64,000 nt of DNA from Anaspis maculata (lineage: Eukaryota; Arthropoda; Insecta; Coleoptera; Scraptiidae): assembly GCA_949128115.1 (NCBI GenBank), contig OX421966.1, forward strand, positions 68,693,416 to 68,757,415. The letters are read 5' to 3'. Under the pieces are notes generated by a model. The model ran no database searches. It had not been told where the DNA came from and saw nothing but the letters and a program-made list of their open reading frames with translations. This document shows, one piece after another, positions 25,171 through 36,005 of this stretch. The translations under genes were made by a program, and so were the position numbers. The first letter of the stretch is position 1, and each line of letters starts with the position of its first letter.

Positions 25171-25486
25171 GGCCGAAACGCGTCAGCAAAATATACATAT
25201 ACAATTTGCGTGAAGAGACAGATTATTTATACAACTTTATTTCTACAAGAAGCCTCAATTAAGAGAATCCCTCAACTTTAACGATACTTTTTTCTATTGT
25301 TGGCACAACAATCCTCCAAGCATCTCTCTTCTCCTGTACTTCTGGATAGGAGGTCATCAAGATGTTTGTACAGATTGTCGTTCTCGACTCTACACTTTGG
25401 ATAAAAAGGCTGTCTGATCACTACATGATTCGAGTGGGCTGTGTTTCTGGTCGCCATCGGCCGATCGCGGCCTGAATCGCAGCCCA
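25171..25486. other. Flank of Harbinger insertion, no gene recognised
   Basis: About 315 bp with a short minus-strand frame (ends at 25278) of unknown nature. The segment GCTGTCTGATCACTACATG near 25411 reappears, inverted and slightly changed, on the other side of the Harbinger element near 30610. Confidence 0.4.
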
Positions 25487-25724
25487 CTAGGCAGCAGTCA
25501 CACTGGAGCCACCACCACCCACCACCACCAAGCAAAATAATCCGGCATGGTTTCACTGAGCCACCGTCCAGCGTCCACCTTCAACCACCGTTTCCCCCTC
25601 CTGAATTTGACAAATCAACCATCAACTGTCACTTCTCATGTTGCCAACCTTATAGTGCTCCGCTCAATCACTCATCAGCTCATAACAAGCAATAACAAGT
25701 TCTGTGATTGCAATCAGGATTGCA

Positions 25725-27041
25725 ATGATCTCGTCCGACGATTCAGATATCGACGAAGTAGTAGCTTTATACTACATTTGGAAAAAAAATCCGTCAAAGA
25801 CGCCGGAACATGTGGGTGCGTCAAATGTTTCTCGATAGAGAACAACTTGGAGAATATCATCAATTAGTGCCGCAGCTTATTAATGATGAAGAAAAATTTT
25901 ACAGTTATTACCGCATGAACAAGAAATGTTACAACTTGTTAGTGACAAAAGTGAAACCTTTGTTCTCTTCGGGACATACGCATTGTCGAAAGACAATAAC
26001 TTTTGAGGAGCGACTAACAGTGACATTGAGGTACTTGAGCATAACATTTAAATTTGTCAAGTTTTTGTCACAAAAGGTTCTGCTATGAAGTTATGCTAGT
26101 TATTGAATTTATATTGTAGATACCTGGCCACAGGAGACTCATTTCACTCAGCATCTTTTAGATTTCGTATAAGTCATAACAAAGTTTCTGCAATCATCAA
26201 TGAAATGCTACCGATAATTTATGATGCTTTAGAGGACACCTACTTGAAGTTTCCCACAAAGGATGAATTTCAGAAAATCGCAGACGAGTTCTATATCAAG
26301 AAGAAGTTCCCAAATTGCATTGGAGCAATTGATGGCAAACATGTGCGAATAAAGAAACCCGTCAATTGTGGTTCACTCTATTACAACTATAAATTATATC
26401 ACTCAATAGTTTTACTGGCAGTTGTGGATGTCAACAGCAAATTTTTGATGATTGATGTTGGCAGTTATGGCAAAAATAGTGATGGTGGTGTATTGGAACA
26501 TTCAGAGTTTGGGAAGTTACTGTACAGAAAAGAGATTGATTTGCCTGAGCCAAGAGCAATTGAGAATGGAGCAGAGCAGTTACCTTTTGTCTTTGTTGGT
26601 GATGAAGCTTTTCGTTTATCTGAAAACTTAATGAAACCATATCCTCGGCGAGATTTAGATAACATGATGAGACGGTATAACTTTCGCCTTTCCCACACTC
26701 GAGGATCCGTCGAGTGCGCATTTGGCATGCTAGTTTCAAAATTCAGAATATTCGAAAGTAGTATTGCAGTACACCCTGATAAAGTGGACAAGATAATAAA
26801 AGCTGCTTGTGTGCTTCACAATATGATCAGAGTGGAAGAAAAGACAATGGACAGGACAGCTTTAGAGGTTAATGTATCAAATAGTGCATTCCAAAATGCC
26901 AGAGCCGAAAGGCAAAGGTCTAGCAATCAATCTACAAGACAAGCAAGGGAAATTAGAAGTAAATTTTGTGATTACTTTAGTCATGCAGGTGCTTTAGACT
27001 GGCAAGACAGACACATTGGAATCGATACAATAAATGAATAA
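25725..27041 (+). CDS. Harbinger transposase (DDE), two exons
   Basis: The nuclease that cuts and joins the element. The ATG at 25725 opens exon 1 (to 26030); a GT-AG intron of 89 bp (26031-26119) joins LTVTLR to YLATGDSF, an in-family junction; exon 2 ends at TAA 27039-27041. Catalytic residues are visible: D in GAIDGKHVRI (about residue 173), D in FVGDEAFRL (about 263) and E in GSVECAFGML (about 300). One defect is present: an eight-A run at 25782-25789 holds one base too many; without it the spliced length is 1,227 nt, 409 codons including stop. The rest is open. Either the copy is dead by one base or the extra A is an assembly error. Confidence 0.92.
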
Positions 27042-28054
27042 TAAGTACAACACCCGATTGTTTTAATTCATTTATTCATCATTATCATCTAATAGTTCAT
27101 CAAGTTCCGATAATATTTTACGTTTAAATTTCCTCACGTTATTGCGAGGTGACAATTTGTCCATGTCCTCCAACAGGCTACTCAAAAATAGTTCGTTGGA
27201 GGAGTTGAGCTTCTTGGGGGGGTCCTGTTTTTTCTGCAGGTAGGCAATAAAATGCTCGTCCACAGTGCTGGATTTTCGTTTCATTGGTTTCGAGCTCCGT
27301 GCTAGCGGTGCCATCTCCGCAGGTACAGGCGCATCAGAAGATGAATTGCCATAATTTTCTTCCTCATCGGACAAGACATAAAGGCCTGTACCCTGACCTG
27401 AAACAATCATCAAAGTTATAAATAACTACTAGCTAAATGCCGTTCACGTTTTAAATTCAGTAGAATGATTTTTTGGAACTACGGCTACAACTGATGGTAC
27501 CCGCAAAGTTTTGGGACAAAACTATCAGCGGCCATCAGCCATATCCCCCAGCGCTTCAGCTAGTCACTTTATTTTTACTCCATAATGTCATTCTACTGAA
27601 GGTAAAAAGTGAACCGGATCTATATTCACTGGATGTTTGAAACTTACTATCACTCTCAGCATCCTCGGGTGGAATAGTTGGTGACCTTGCAGCGGCCAGA
27701 GTGTCTGGTGACTGCCAGCAAGATGGTCCTGCAGCCATATTTTCAGCGGGCTTTTTTCTCATGTTCCCTTCTGTTGCTCTTTCTGCCATGAATGGTTCTA
27801 AGAAACTGAGGGCATCAAAATACGCCCACTTTTTTCCAATTTTGGATTGGGAACCAGAAGGTAGTTTTTTGTCACCTGTCCTCCTCTTCCGGTACCCAGT
27901 ACGCAAAATCTGCCCCTTTTTGCGTAACTCTGAATCTGAAAACTAAAAATATAGTTTGCTGTGCAATTATTTGAGGTTAGAATGTCTCACCACTTCTTGT
28001 TCGAAATTGAACACGTATTTGACGCCACAATGCATCAGTTACTAATAAGTTGGA

Positions 28055-28062
28055 ATATCCAG
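28055..28062 (+). repeat. Left 8-bp target duplication of hAT
   Basis: ATATCCAG here and again at 30162-30169 flank the element exactly. Eight bases is the hAT superfamily length. Confidence 0.95.
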
Positions 28063-28409
28063 TAGTGTTGCACGAGACGAGATCGAGACGAGATTTCACC
28101 CGATCTCGTCTCGATCTCGATTTATTTTCGAAACTTCAATCTCGTCTCGATCTCGTCTCGGCGATCAGAACAACAATCTCGATCTCGGCTCCGGCTCGAG
28201 AATCTCGATCTCGACTCGAGATTCTCGAGTTATTTTAGCATCTTCAATTACATTCACTATAATTCAAATACCTACTCTCTGTATTATCTATTTATATTGT
28301 TTGTACCTAGTCCAAGTGACCCATCATTTAGCATATTTTAGGTATTTCACCTGTTCGAACATCGAACTATCAGTGTTAGATGTGTCGGGCTGCACACGAG
28401 CGCCAAACC

Positions 28410-28659
28410 TATTCGCGATTTAAATTAATTTTTCCCGCCACAAAATGGCTGCGAAAGGCGGAATTCAACTGACAGTCCGAGGTGACATGAGATGTCACAC
28501 TCACAACTTACAACCTCACTTTTATGGTATCAGTCACTCACCACTCAGTGTTTACTGTTTACTCTCGGCTTGGCTTCCTAGTGTGGTCCCAGTTAGTGAT
28601 AGTGCGTCTGTTTGGCTGTATTCTAGTTTTGCGAGTGAATTTAAAGTGATTGTTGTGTT
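28410..28659 (+). repeat. Left arm of internal inverted repeat in hAT
   Basis: From TATTCGCGATTTAAATTAA through CACAAAATGGCTGCG to GTGATTGTTGTGTT, this arm is repeated in reverse at 29049-29308 with a few substitutions and one small insertion. The loop is about 390 bp. Confidence 0.9.
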
Positions 28660-29048
28660 TAGTGGTATTACTGTATCCCATCGTCAGTCACAGAACGTGA
28701 ACTAGGAAACTTTGATGGACAAGAGAAATGGAAAGAAGACTGGGCTCAACAAACTGTACCCGAATGACGTGACCTTCACGCGCATACCAGGGTTCTCCAG
28801 AGGTCTTCGTGAAGGTGACACCTGAAGCTGCCGATTGCCTGGGGAATATGGACTTGGACTTACAACTTCTTGCCAAAATCAGTCCATTTACCTGTGGTAC
28901 TTGTTCCATATAGAGCTATGTGGTTTGTATTTACTACTGCTTCACCTTCCACAAAGTTCCGGGAGCTTGGAGAGGCGGCACGCAAATAATTGTGAATCTC
29001 TCCCAACGGCAAACCAATATCTCTTATAACAGTCGTAATAAGAACAAA

Positions 29049-29308
29049 TAACACAACAATCACTTCAAATTTACTCGCAAAACTAGAATACAGCAAACAG
29101 ACGAACAATCACTAACTGGGACCACACTAGGAAGCCAAGCCGAGAGTAAACTGGAGTAAACAGTAAACACTGAGTGGTGGATGACTGATACAATAAAAGT
29201 GAGGTTGTGAGTTGTGAGTGTGACATCTCATGTCACCTCGGGCTGTCAGTTGAATTCCGCCTTTCGCAGCCATTTTGTGGCGGGAAAAATTAATTTAAAT
29301 CGCGAATA
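29049..29308 (-). repeat. Right arm of internal inverted repeat in hAT
   Basis: Reverse partner of 28410-28659, ending TTAATTTAAATCGCGAATA. A transcript across both arms would fold into a hairpin of about 250 bp. Confidence 0.9.
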
Positions 29309-30597
29309 CTACTTTTCTATACAATAATACCTAATAATAACAATAACATCGAAACACTTTCTTCCGTTTCATCTCATTCTGAAATTAAATTTTTGCTCGT
29401 CTCGCAATATCGTGAAGTATGATACCCACAACCGCGTGCTGGTCGTTCCGTCACTTCCGCCCTTGAATATAGCCATAGTATTGTGTTGAGCTTCATATCG
29501 TACCTCCCTGTAATAAAAATGTTGCCGACCATCGATATAACCGTACTTGCAATAAATCAACAGAGGAGAAAAACAACCATAGGTATCTAGTGAATGGCAG
29601 TATTATTTTTCACCCAACATGAAAGGCCCAAAAACTGGAACTATAAGGATGGGCTACATTCCTGACATCATGTAGGTACATCTGTTATGATCGTAAACTT
29701 CCAACAATGACCGTGGAATTTAGAAAAATGTTTAATAATAACTAATAAGCTTGCTGTAAAAAAGTTCAGAGCGAAGGATGATTCATTTCGCAAAAATTAA
29801 AGGTTATTACGAAACATTACTAGCAAACATAAAATGATGAGACGGGTAGGTCTTGTTGTGAGACTTCAAAGTACAAGACCTTGATTTTTTTTGAAAAAAA
29901 ATCCCTAGAAAAGGATAATGTTCATCAAAAGACTGAAGGGAAATGAAATAAATCCGTTGAAAACTTTTTCAGTAATTTGAAAAAAAAAATGAGGTCGAGA
30001 GTCGAGAATCGAGATTTTTCTCGGCGAGATTCTCGTATCGGCAGTTTTATTCTCGTCTCGATCTCGAATCTCGTCGCCTTGATCTCGTCTCGATCTCGTC
30101 TCGAATCTCGAGGCGAGATCGAGACGAGATCGAGAATCGAGACGAGATTCGTGCAACACTAATATCCAGCACAGCTTTGGTCGTACAAGTCGCGTCTCTC
30201 TCTTACACAATAATTCAAATGGTCAATTTCGTCCGGACTCCAGGGCTGCACGTTCTCACTCATTTTGACTTTAACGACATTCAACGTTTGTGCGCATATC
30301 AGTTGGTCACGCCCTCACGCCACGGCAACGAACAGAACGAAAAAACCCTAGACAAGAAATGTAACTAGTTTTGGCCCGCCAAAAATGTTTGTTGTGGATG
30401 CGCATAAAGATGCGTATTGTTAACCACCGACCACTGACCACCAGTTTGGAAATTTCAAACACATGGCCACCGGTGGTCACTGGGCGGTGGTAGGAGGTGG
30501 CTGCAGTGTGACCAGCATCATTACATTGCGTGCGTTTGAATTTTGGTTGATGGTAGTGGGTGGTGGTGGTGGGTGGCTCAGTGTGACTGCTGCCCTA

Positions 30598-32244
30598 GAA
30601 TCATGTAGAAATCAGACAGCTTATACCTCCAAGGCAACAACGAAACCTCCCGCACCATCCTCGAATACCAGCGCCAGCGGTCGTAGAGGTCAGAGAGGTT
30701 GTATAAGGAACAGTCATGTATTCGGTTATTCATGGTTCTATATTAGCTTTATTCCAACGTGAAAGCTTGGTTTTTCCATTTGCACAGATTGCTCTTTAGA
30801 TATCTACGATCATTTTCTTAGTTTTTAGAAGCAAGAAGTAAGTGGGTAATCATTGATAAGCAGTTGACAATTTCATTGTGAAACCAATCATGCACAAGGA
30901 CTGTTAAGGTAAAGCATCTACCTGCTAAGAGCAATTTAATCGGAGTTCATCGTCTCAGTAGATCTCACACCATCTTTCGAACCTGTTGCAAAATCGTGCA
31001 ATGAGGCTAAGATATCCAAACTGCATTTTTCTTGCACTGCCATGTCGCATTCTATAGCTATCACAACTCGACATCGGAAATTGCATGGACGTATCCTCGT
31101 TCACCTTGCACGTGAAGGATCAATAAAAAAAAGCAACAACATTACGTGGTATACCACCTACAATGAGGAATTGAAATGAGTCCTTTTCTTCGTAACGACA
31201 AGCGAACCCGCAAGATAGACAGGCATCGGGTTGTATACCCGCCTAAGTATAGATGGCACTTTGTTAAAGTCGGAAAAATCTCTAACGACAACCGGGCAAA
31301 AGAGCGGTTTTCCTTCGGCCTCCTGCTGTGCGGAAGTGCGTGTCCGGGCGACACACGGACAGCGCTAATCTTCCGGGCGTCGCGTGCGCCCTCTGTCGGT
31401 AATCTGGTCGCATATTATCTGGAGAGATTAAGCCGCTTCATATACTTATGGTGGGCACCAAGCGGCTTATTATTTATTAGTTCATATAAGTCTTGAACGC
31501 TGAACAAGACCAAGTACTGTCATGCTCGGCTCCACCGAGTAGGTATGAAGTTTATCGATTGCTCGGTTGCTCTTACACTGCTTTGCTTCAAGTTTTATAT
31601 TTTACACTTGAAAAAAATTCACCTACTTGATAGAATAAGTGTTCAGATTAGTAATGGCAGGTGCACAAACATGAAATGGCCCCAGAAATCCCCGGAATGT
31701 TCGACACGATAGTAAAGGCTAAATGGTATGCGGCGTATATTTGTGCATTTCGCTTGGAGTTCTACTTATTCAGCATGACGACCGTTGAGTTAATTGAAGC
31801 TGGGAAAATCCAGGGATAAATCACGTTGCGCTGAAAATTTAATGACACTAAAATGAGCCAGAAATTGATTGTTGTGGAATTTTCGCCGAAGTGATAAGCA
31901 GCAATAAAATCAATCAAGCTATAGCTGTGATGGCACGCGTTTCTACAATTTTCTTCTCAGCTCCGTAGGTAGGTAAACGCGTACAGAATCAAGATTGGTT
32001 TCCTGGGACTGCGCAGATCTATCAGTGAAACGAGAAACGTGCTGAAGATAGAGAAGAGAATAGGAACGTATCCAAGGCAGGTATGAGGTTTACGTAGATA
32101 CGTATACGTTGTTTCAGATGATCTGCTATCTCAGAAGGCAATGGAAGTATATGGTAAAACTCGCTTCAGCTTTGTCTAGTTCTAAAACGTTTATTATTTC
32201 AGTCCTAAGTCAGTGGTCTGCTTGGTCAGTAGACTGGGCAAGTT
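30598..32244. other. Long interval without a recognised gene
   Basis: No domain-bearing frame on either strand. It holds an inverted flank match next to the Harbinger end (near 30610) and a short imperfect inverted pair AAGCCGCTT/AAGCGGCTT near 31429 and 31458. Nothing else is supportable. Confidence 0.5.
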
Positions 32245-32752
32245 TCCCATGTAAGACCTCGCAAGATGCATTTAATAACACGTTCAAACGTGGCCGGTGC
32301 GTTACAAAGTCCAAACGGCATCACAGTAAACTGATAAAGGCCGCTCTCAGCGAAAACGACGTCTTCTCTTTGTCATCGTTGTGAAGTCCCACTTGCCAGT
32401 AACCACTCTTCAGGTCAAGCGTCGAAAACCATCTCGATCCAGACAGCGTGCCTGAAGTGTCGTCAATCCGAGGCAGTGAATAGCTGTCTTTCTTTGTCAC
32501 ATCATTGAGTTTGCGGTAGTCCAGGCAAAATCGTGTACTACCGTCTTTCTTCGTGACCAAAACAACCGGTGAAGACCATGGGCTCGTCGATTCTTCGATC
32601 ACGCCTTCATTCAACATGTTTTTTGAGAGCTTCGACACTTCTTCTTGCTTCGCCAATGGTAAGCACCTGGGGGCCTGTCGAATTGGTGCGACGTTCTCAC
32701 TGTTGATCTGATGTAGGATCACGCTGGTCCTTCCGGTAGCATCACCTTCCAT
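32245..32752 (-). pseudogene. Gypsy reverse transcriptase, truncated
   Basis: RT blocks are WSSPVVLVTKKDGSTRFCLD, KDSYSLPRIDD and FSTLDLKSGYWQV. A frame change near 32365 is followed by FTVMPFGLCNAPATFERV in another frame, then sequence stops just before the expected YLDD catalytic motif, where a TGA and unrelated sequence begin. Confidence 0.88.
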
Positions 32753-32797
32753 CGCGAAGGGTGCAGCTTCTTTTTGTATGAATCGCGTCGCAAGCTC

Positions 32798-33491
32798 TTA
32801 CTCCTCGCCACCCACATGTTTCCAGTTAGGCGAGAACATCTCCACTAGCTTTTTCTCTGAGAGCTTAGGAATCGCAGCCTTTGTCGACACGTCTTCACAG
32901 CGCGAGATCCATTCTGCGGGCTTACACTTGCCTAGGGTCTCTCCTCCTTTGATTATTTTGCACGTCTTGTTCGGGTTAATGACTCTGATCGGGATTTTCG
33001 TCTTGTCCATGTTAATCAATGTCCTAGCCATGATGCAGCTGGCAGCTGTGTTGAGTTTAGCAATGCCGGCGACATGTTCTCCAGGTTGTCCACTGAGTGT
33101 TGCCCATACGATTTTCTCGGAGTTAGCGGCTACACGAACGGTTTCAGCCGAAAGTAGGCGAATTTCCTTGGCAGCCTTCATGGATGTTCTAAACGCCATT
33201 TCTTTGTTTCACGATCTTTAGCGTCCGCTGTCCAACATCCAGAATAAATCCGTGCTCATCCATCAAGTCCAGGCCAAGGATGAAGTCGTCAACAATGTCA
33301 GCGACCAAGAACTTTTCTCGCAGCAGAAGCCGTCCAAAGCGAATGCTCACGTCAGCTTCTTCGTATAATGTAGCAGACTCTCTGGTAGCTGTAGTCAAAC
33401 GAGCGCCGTCCCTCAGTGGCACAATGCGTTGATTTCGAAGAATCTCACGTCGAACATTTGACTCCGTGGCTCCAGTATCGATAACGAACAC
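32798..33491 (-). pseudogene. Gypsy protease and linker region, frameshifted
   Basis: The active-site motif is FVIDTGATESNVRREI near 33490, followed by FILGLDLMDEHGF, the usual second protease signature. A frame change near 33195 carries the reading into a segment that runs to an in-frame TAA at 32798, in the same frame as the downstream RT. Confidence 0.8.
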
Positions 33492-33655
33492 GCAACCGTC
33501 CTCGTCAAGCTTTCCACTAAGAAGAAGGCTATTGGGCGACTTCTGCAGCAGTGAGACGGAGTAACTCCTGGAGTATCGAGGACTGCCAGCCAGCGTGTGC
33601 CCCTTAGCGCCAGCTGGAATTAGTTCTCCTGATAGCGTCTATCAGGGCTGGGAGC

Positions 33656-34880
33656 TCACCTTTGCCTGCAGTCCCGAATAAGATGTCCTGGTCTTCCACA
33701 TCCGAAGCAACGCCATTGGGGTCTGTTCCGAGACATAGCGCTGAGAAGCTCCTCAAACATCTCCATCACAGATTTCTCGGAAGTATGTGATGCTCCGGAT
33801 TCGTCTAATATCACCTCCCTAAGACGATGAGGGCGCGAAGCATCTTTGGCTGCCTCGATGCGAATAGCTTGGATGATTGCGTCGCTGGTGTTGGCTGGAT
33901 TGCTGATTATGACCATCTGACGCAGATCTGGATCTCTTTATTCGCCCATGAAGATCTCTTCTGTGCTGTCTTCCAAAACATCCGCTGGATGCGCTGGATG
34001 GGCTAGGTGAACCAGCCTCAGGACATCGAGTTCGAATTCCTGGAGGCTTTCTCCGTTCTCCTTTGGGTCCTGGCCTTCAGCTGGGTTTGATTGATCTGCC
34101 GCACATGATTGTCCCCATATCGGAGCTCCAGCGCCCTGGTCAGCTTGGCAAAGTCTTTCTGTTCGCTCTCCGGAATCGTGATGTGGAGCAGCTCCAACGC
34201 TGGACCTCTGAGAGCCAGGACTGCGGACAGGACAGGGAGCCAGGAGAGCCAGGACAGGACTGTAGCTCTCTAATCCTCGCCTCATCCGTTTGCTTCGGCA
34301 TCGGCATCGAACTGCCTCTTATAGGTAGTCCATGGGCTTTTCTCATCGAAGTTTGACAGCTTCACACGATAGACACCCGCTGAACTGACCATCGCAGCAC
34401 TAGCGGCAGTTTTCTAAACCTGTTGCTCCAGCTTCGTCACATTGGCTTTCACCGGTTCCGCGACCGGTTCCATTTCTTTCTCAAGCTTGCTCACGCCGCC
34501 ATCGAAATACCGCGTTTGTTGTTCAACAACGGCTAATATTTCGTCCCTTTCCTCCAGGCATTTTCTTTCCTGTTCTTCTCAACAGGCTTTTCAATTCCCG
34601 TTCCTGTTCTTCTAGAAGATATTTTGGTTCTTCCTTATCTTCTTGAGGTCTCTCTTCTTGTCGAAACTCCTGTTCTTGCAGAAGATCTTGCTGTTGTTGA
34701 ACGATATTTTTCAATCCTTTTCCCTGACCTTCTAGCAGCTTTTTCAGCTCTTCTTTCTCTTAAAGACATTTCTTCTCCTGTTCTTCTTGAAGGTTCTTCT
34801 GCTACTGCATCATTGTCATGATGTTCGCCAAAGTGTCTTCGACTCCTTTCTTCGACATGCTTTCTCGTCTCCGGCATTTA
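33656..34880 (-). pseudogene. Gypsy gag remnant
   Basis: Starts with a glutamate/glutamine-rich coiled-coil-like part (NIVQQQQDLLQEQEF near 34700) preceded by in-frame stops, then a capsid-like segment with ESLQEFELDVLRLVHLA near 34010 and a zinc knuckle CFGCGRPGHLIRDC (C-X2-C-X4-H-X4-C) near 33680. At least two nonsense changes and several frame changes are visible. Confidence 0.8.
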
Positions 34881-34952
34881 CCAAATCACGGATGTTCCGA
34901 ACGTCCTGTAGTCGCAGGCCAAATTACTCCTGATTACCTATACTTAATTATA

Positions 34953-35986
34953 CCGGGTGATCATTTGAAAACTATCCACCGGCAATAACTCCCGATTCCT
35001 AGTCAATATTTCTTCGAGCAAAACAGGTCGATTTTTATATCGAGAGGGACATCTAAAACTTACATTGGCAAACTATATTCAGCCCCCTCGCCCCCACTCA
35101 TCCCAAAAATAAAATTTCAAATCATATTACCTACCTTGCGATACATCAAACTGATGAAAATTAAATTCTCTTTTTGAAAAAGATATTTTAAAAAATTTCA
35201 ACTCTACCCTCATCCTCCCTAAAAATTCTCTTGAGTGTTCCTTTCAATATTCTGGAAGCCTCAATTCTTCTTAGTTTAGTCAGTATCATCCCAAATAGCA
35301 TCAAAGAAGAGAGTTTTCGGTGAAAAAAGTGCCACTCAAATTCACCCCATTGCTCTCCCCCACCTCAACTTTAAAATTTAACAAAATACCACCCACTTCA
35401 TGATACATCAAATCAAAGGAAATAAAATTCTTTTTCTAAAAACAATTTGTTTGAAATTTTCAACCCCTCCCCCATTCAACTGGACATTTGGAGTATTTTA
35501 GTAGGAAAACGGGGGTTTTGAAAATTTCGAGAAAATTGTGTTCAGGGAGAAAATTTGATTCCCTTCAATTTGATGTATCACAAAGTAGGTATTGTCATTT
35601 TAAAATTTTAAGGTGAGGAGAGGGGAGCAAAGGGGTGAATTTGGGTGGCACTTTTTCCATAGAAAATTTTTTCTTTCGATGCTGTGCAGGATGACGTTGA
35701 TTGCATTGAAGAGAATTGAGAGGTCAAGAGTATTTAATTGGACACTTAGAGAATTTAGGGGGGAAGAGGGGTGGGGTTGAAAATTTTAGAAATATTTTTT
35801 CAGAAAGAGAATTCAATCTGTTGAATTTAATGTATCGCAAAATAGGTAATGTCATTTGAAATTTCAAGGTTGGGGTAGGTGGGGGCGAGGGGGCTAAAGA
35901 TAGAAAATCGCTAATGTATGTTTTAGATGTTTTTCACTAGGAATCGGGAGTTATTGCAGGTGGATAGTCTTCAAATGATCATCCGG
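34953..35986. mobile_element. Palindromic mariner-type MITE, ~1,034 bp, TA duplication
   Basis: Inverted ends CCGGGTGATCATTTGAAAAC and the reverse of GATAGTCTTCAAATGATCAT followed by CCGG, flanked by TA (34951-34952, 35987-35988). The symmetry continues inward: each arm of about 500 bp carries the same landmarks (ACTCCCGATTCCTAGT, a CCCCCTCGCCCCCAC tract, a TACATCAAA segment) in mirror order, so the element is a long imperfect hairpin. A related, right-truncated copy lies at 44815-45665. Confidence 0.85.
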
Positions 35987-35988
35987 TA

Positions 35989-36005
35989 TACTTTCTGACA
36001 CCAAA
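35989..36005 (-). other. Primer-binding site of the minus-strand gypsy element
   Basis: TTTGGTGTCAGAAAG follows the LTR end on the minus strand. The TGGTGTCAGAAG-type sequence is a common arrangement just inside LTRs of insect gypsy elements. The MITE begins almost directly after it. Confidence 0.7.

Larger units (their letters stand above)
28063..30161. mobile_element. Nonautonomous hAT element, 2,099 bp
   Basis: Terminal inverted repeats TAGTGTTGCACGA and TCGTGCAACACTA. Both ends carry dense arrays of the ATCTCG/CGAGAT hexamer (28071-28235 and 29990-30155), which may be transposase-binding subterminal repeats. The interior has no transposase frame and contains a pair of ~250-bp inverted arms. 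It interrupts the MADF exon of the Harbinger partner gene. Confidence 0.92.
27072..30263 (-). pseudogene. Harbinger partner gene, MADF-BESS protein, split by hAT
   Basis: Three minus-strand exons. Exon 1 runs from ATG 30263 to 27991 but is cut by the hAT element; exon 2 is 27935-27648 and exon 3 is 27397-27072, with GT-AG introns of 55 and 250 bp. MADF hallmarks are CVRERRDLYD, DALWRQIRVQF and KKWAYFDALSFLEPF; a BESS-like motif FLSSLLEDMDKLSPRN lies near the C-terminus. Omitting the hAT and one 8-bp duplicate, the exons total 780 nt, an exact 259 codons plus stop, so the insertion is the only break. In other Harbingers the Myb/MADF partner binds the element ends and helps import the transposase into the nucleus. 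Confidence 0.9.
25490..30594. mobile_element. Complete PIF/Harbinger DNA transposon
   Basis: Ends in inverted repeats GGCAGCAGTCACACTG (25490) and CAGTGTGACTGCTGCC (ending 30594), extended on both sides by GGTGG/CCACC-rich sequence, and flanked by the 3-bp direct repeat CTA (25487-25489 and 30595-30597). Three-base target duplications, a DDE transposase and a second DNA-binding gene are the defining features of the PIF/Harbinger superfamily. The two genes are convergent and their stop codons lie about 30 bp apart. Without the hAT element inside it, the transposon is about 3.0 kb. Confidence 0.93.

Noticed and set aside
26431..26791. Minus-strand frames inside the Harbinger transposase
   Set aside because: They overlap the catalytic exon on the other strand and show no motif.
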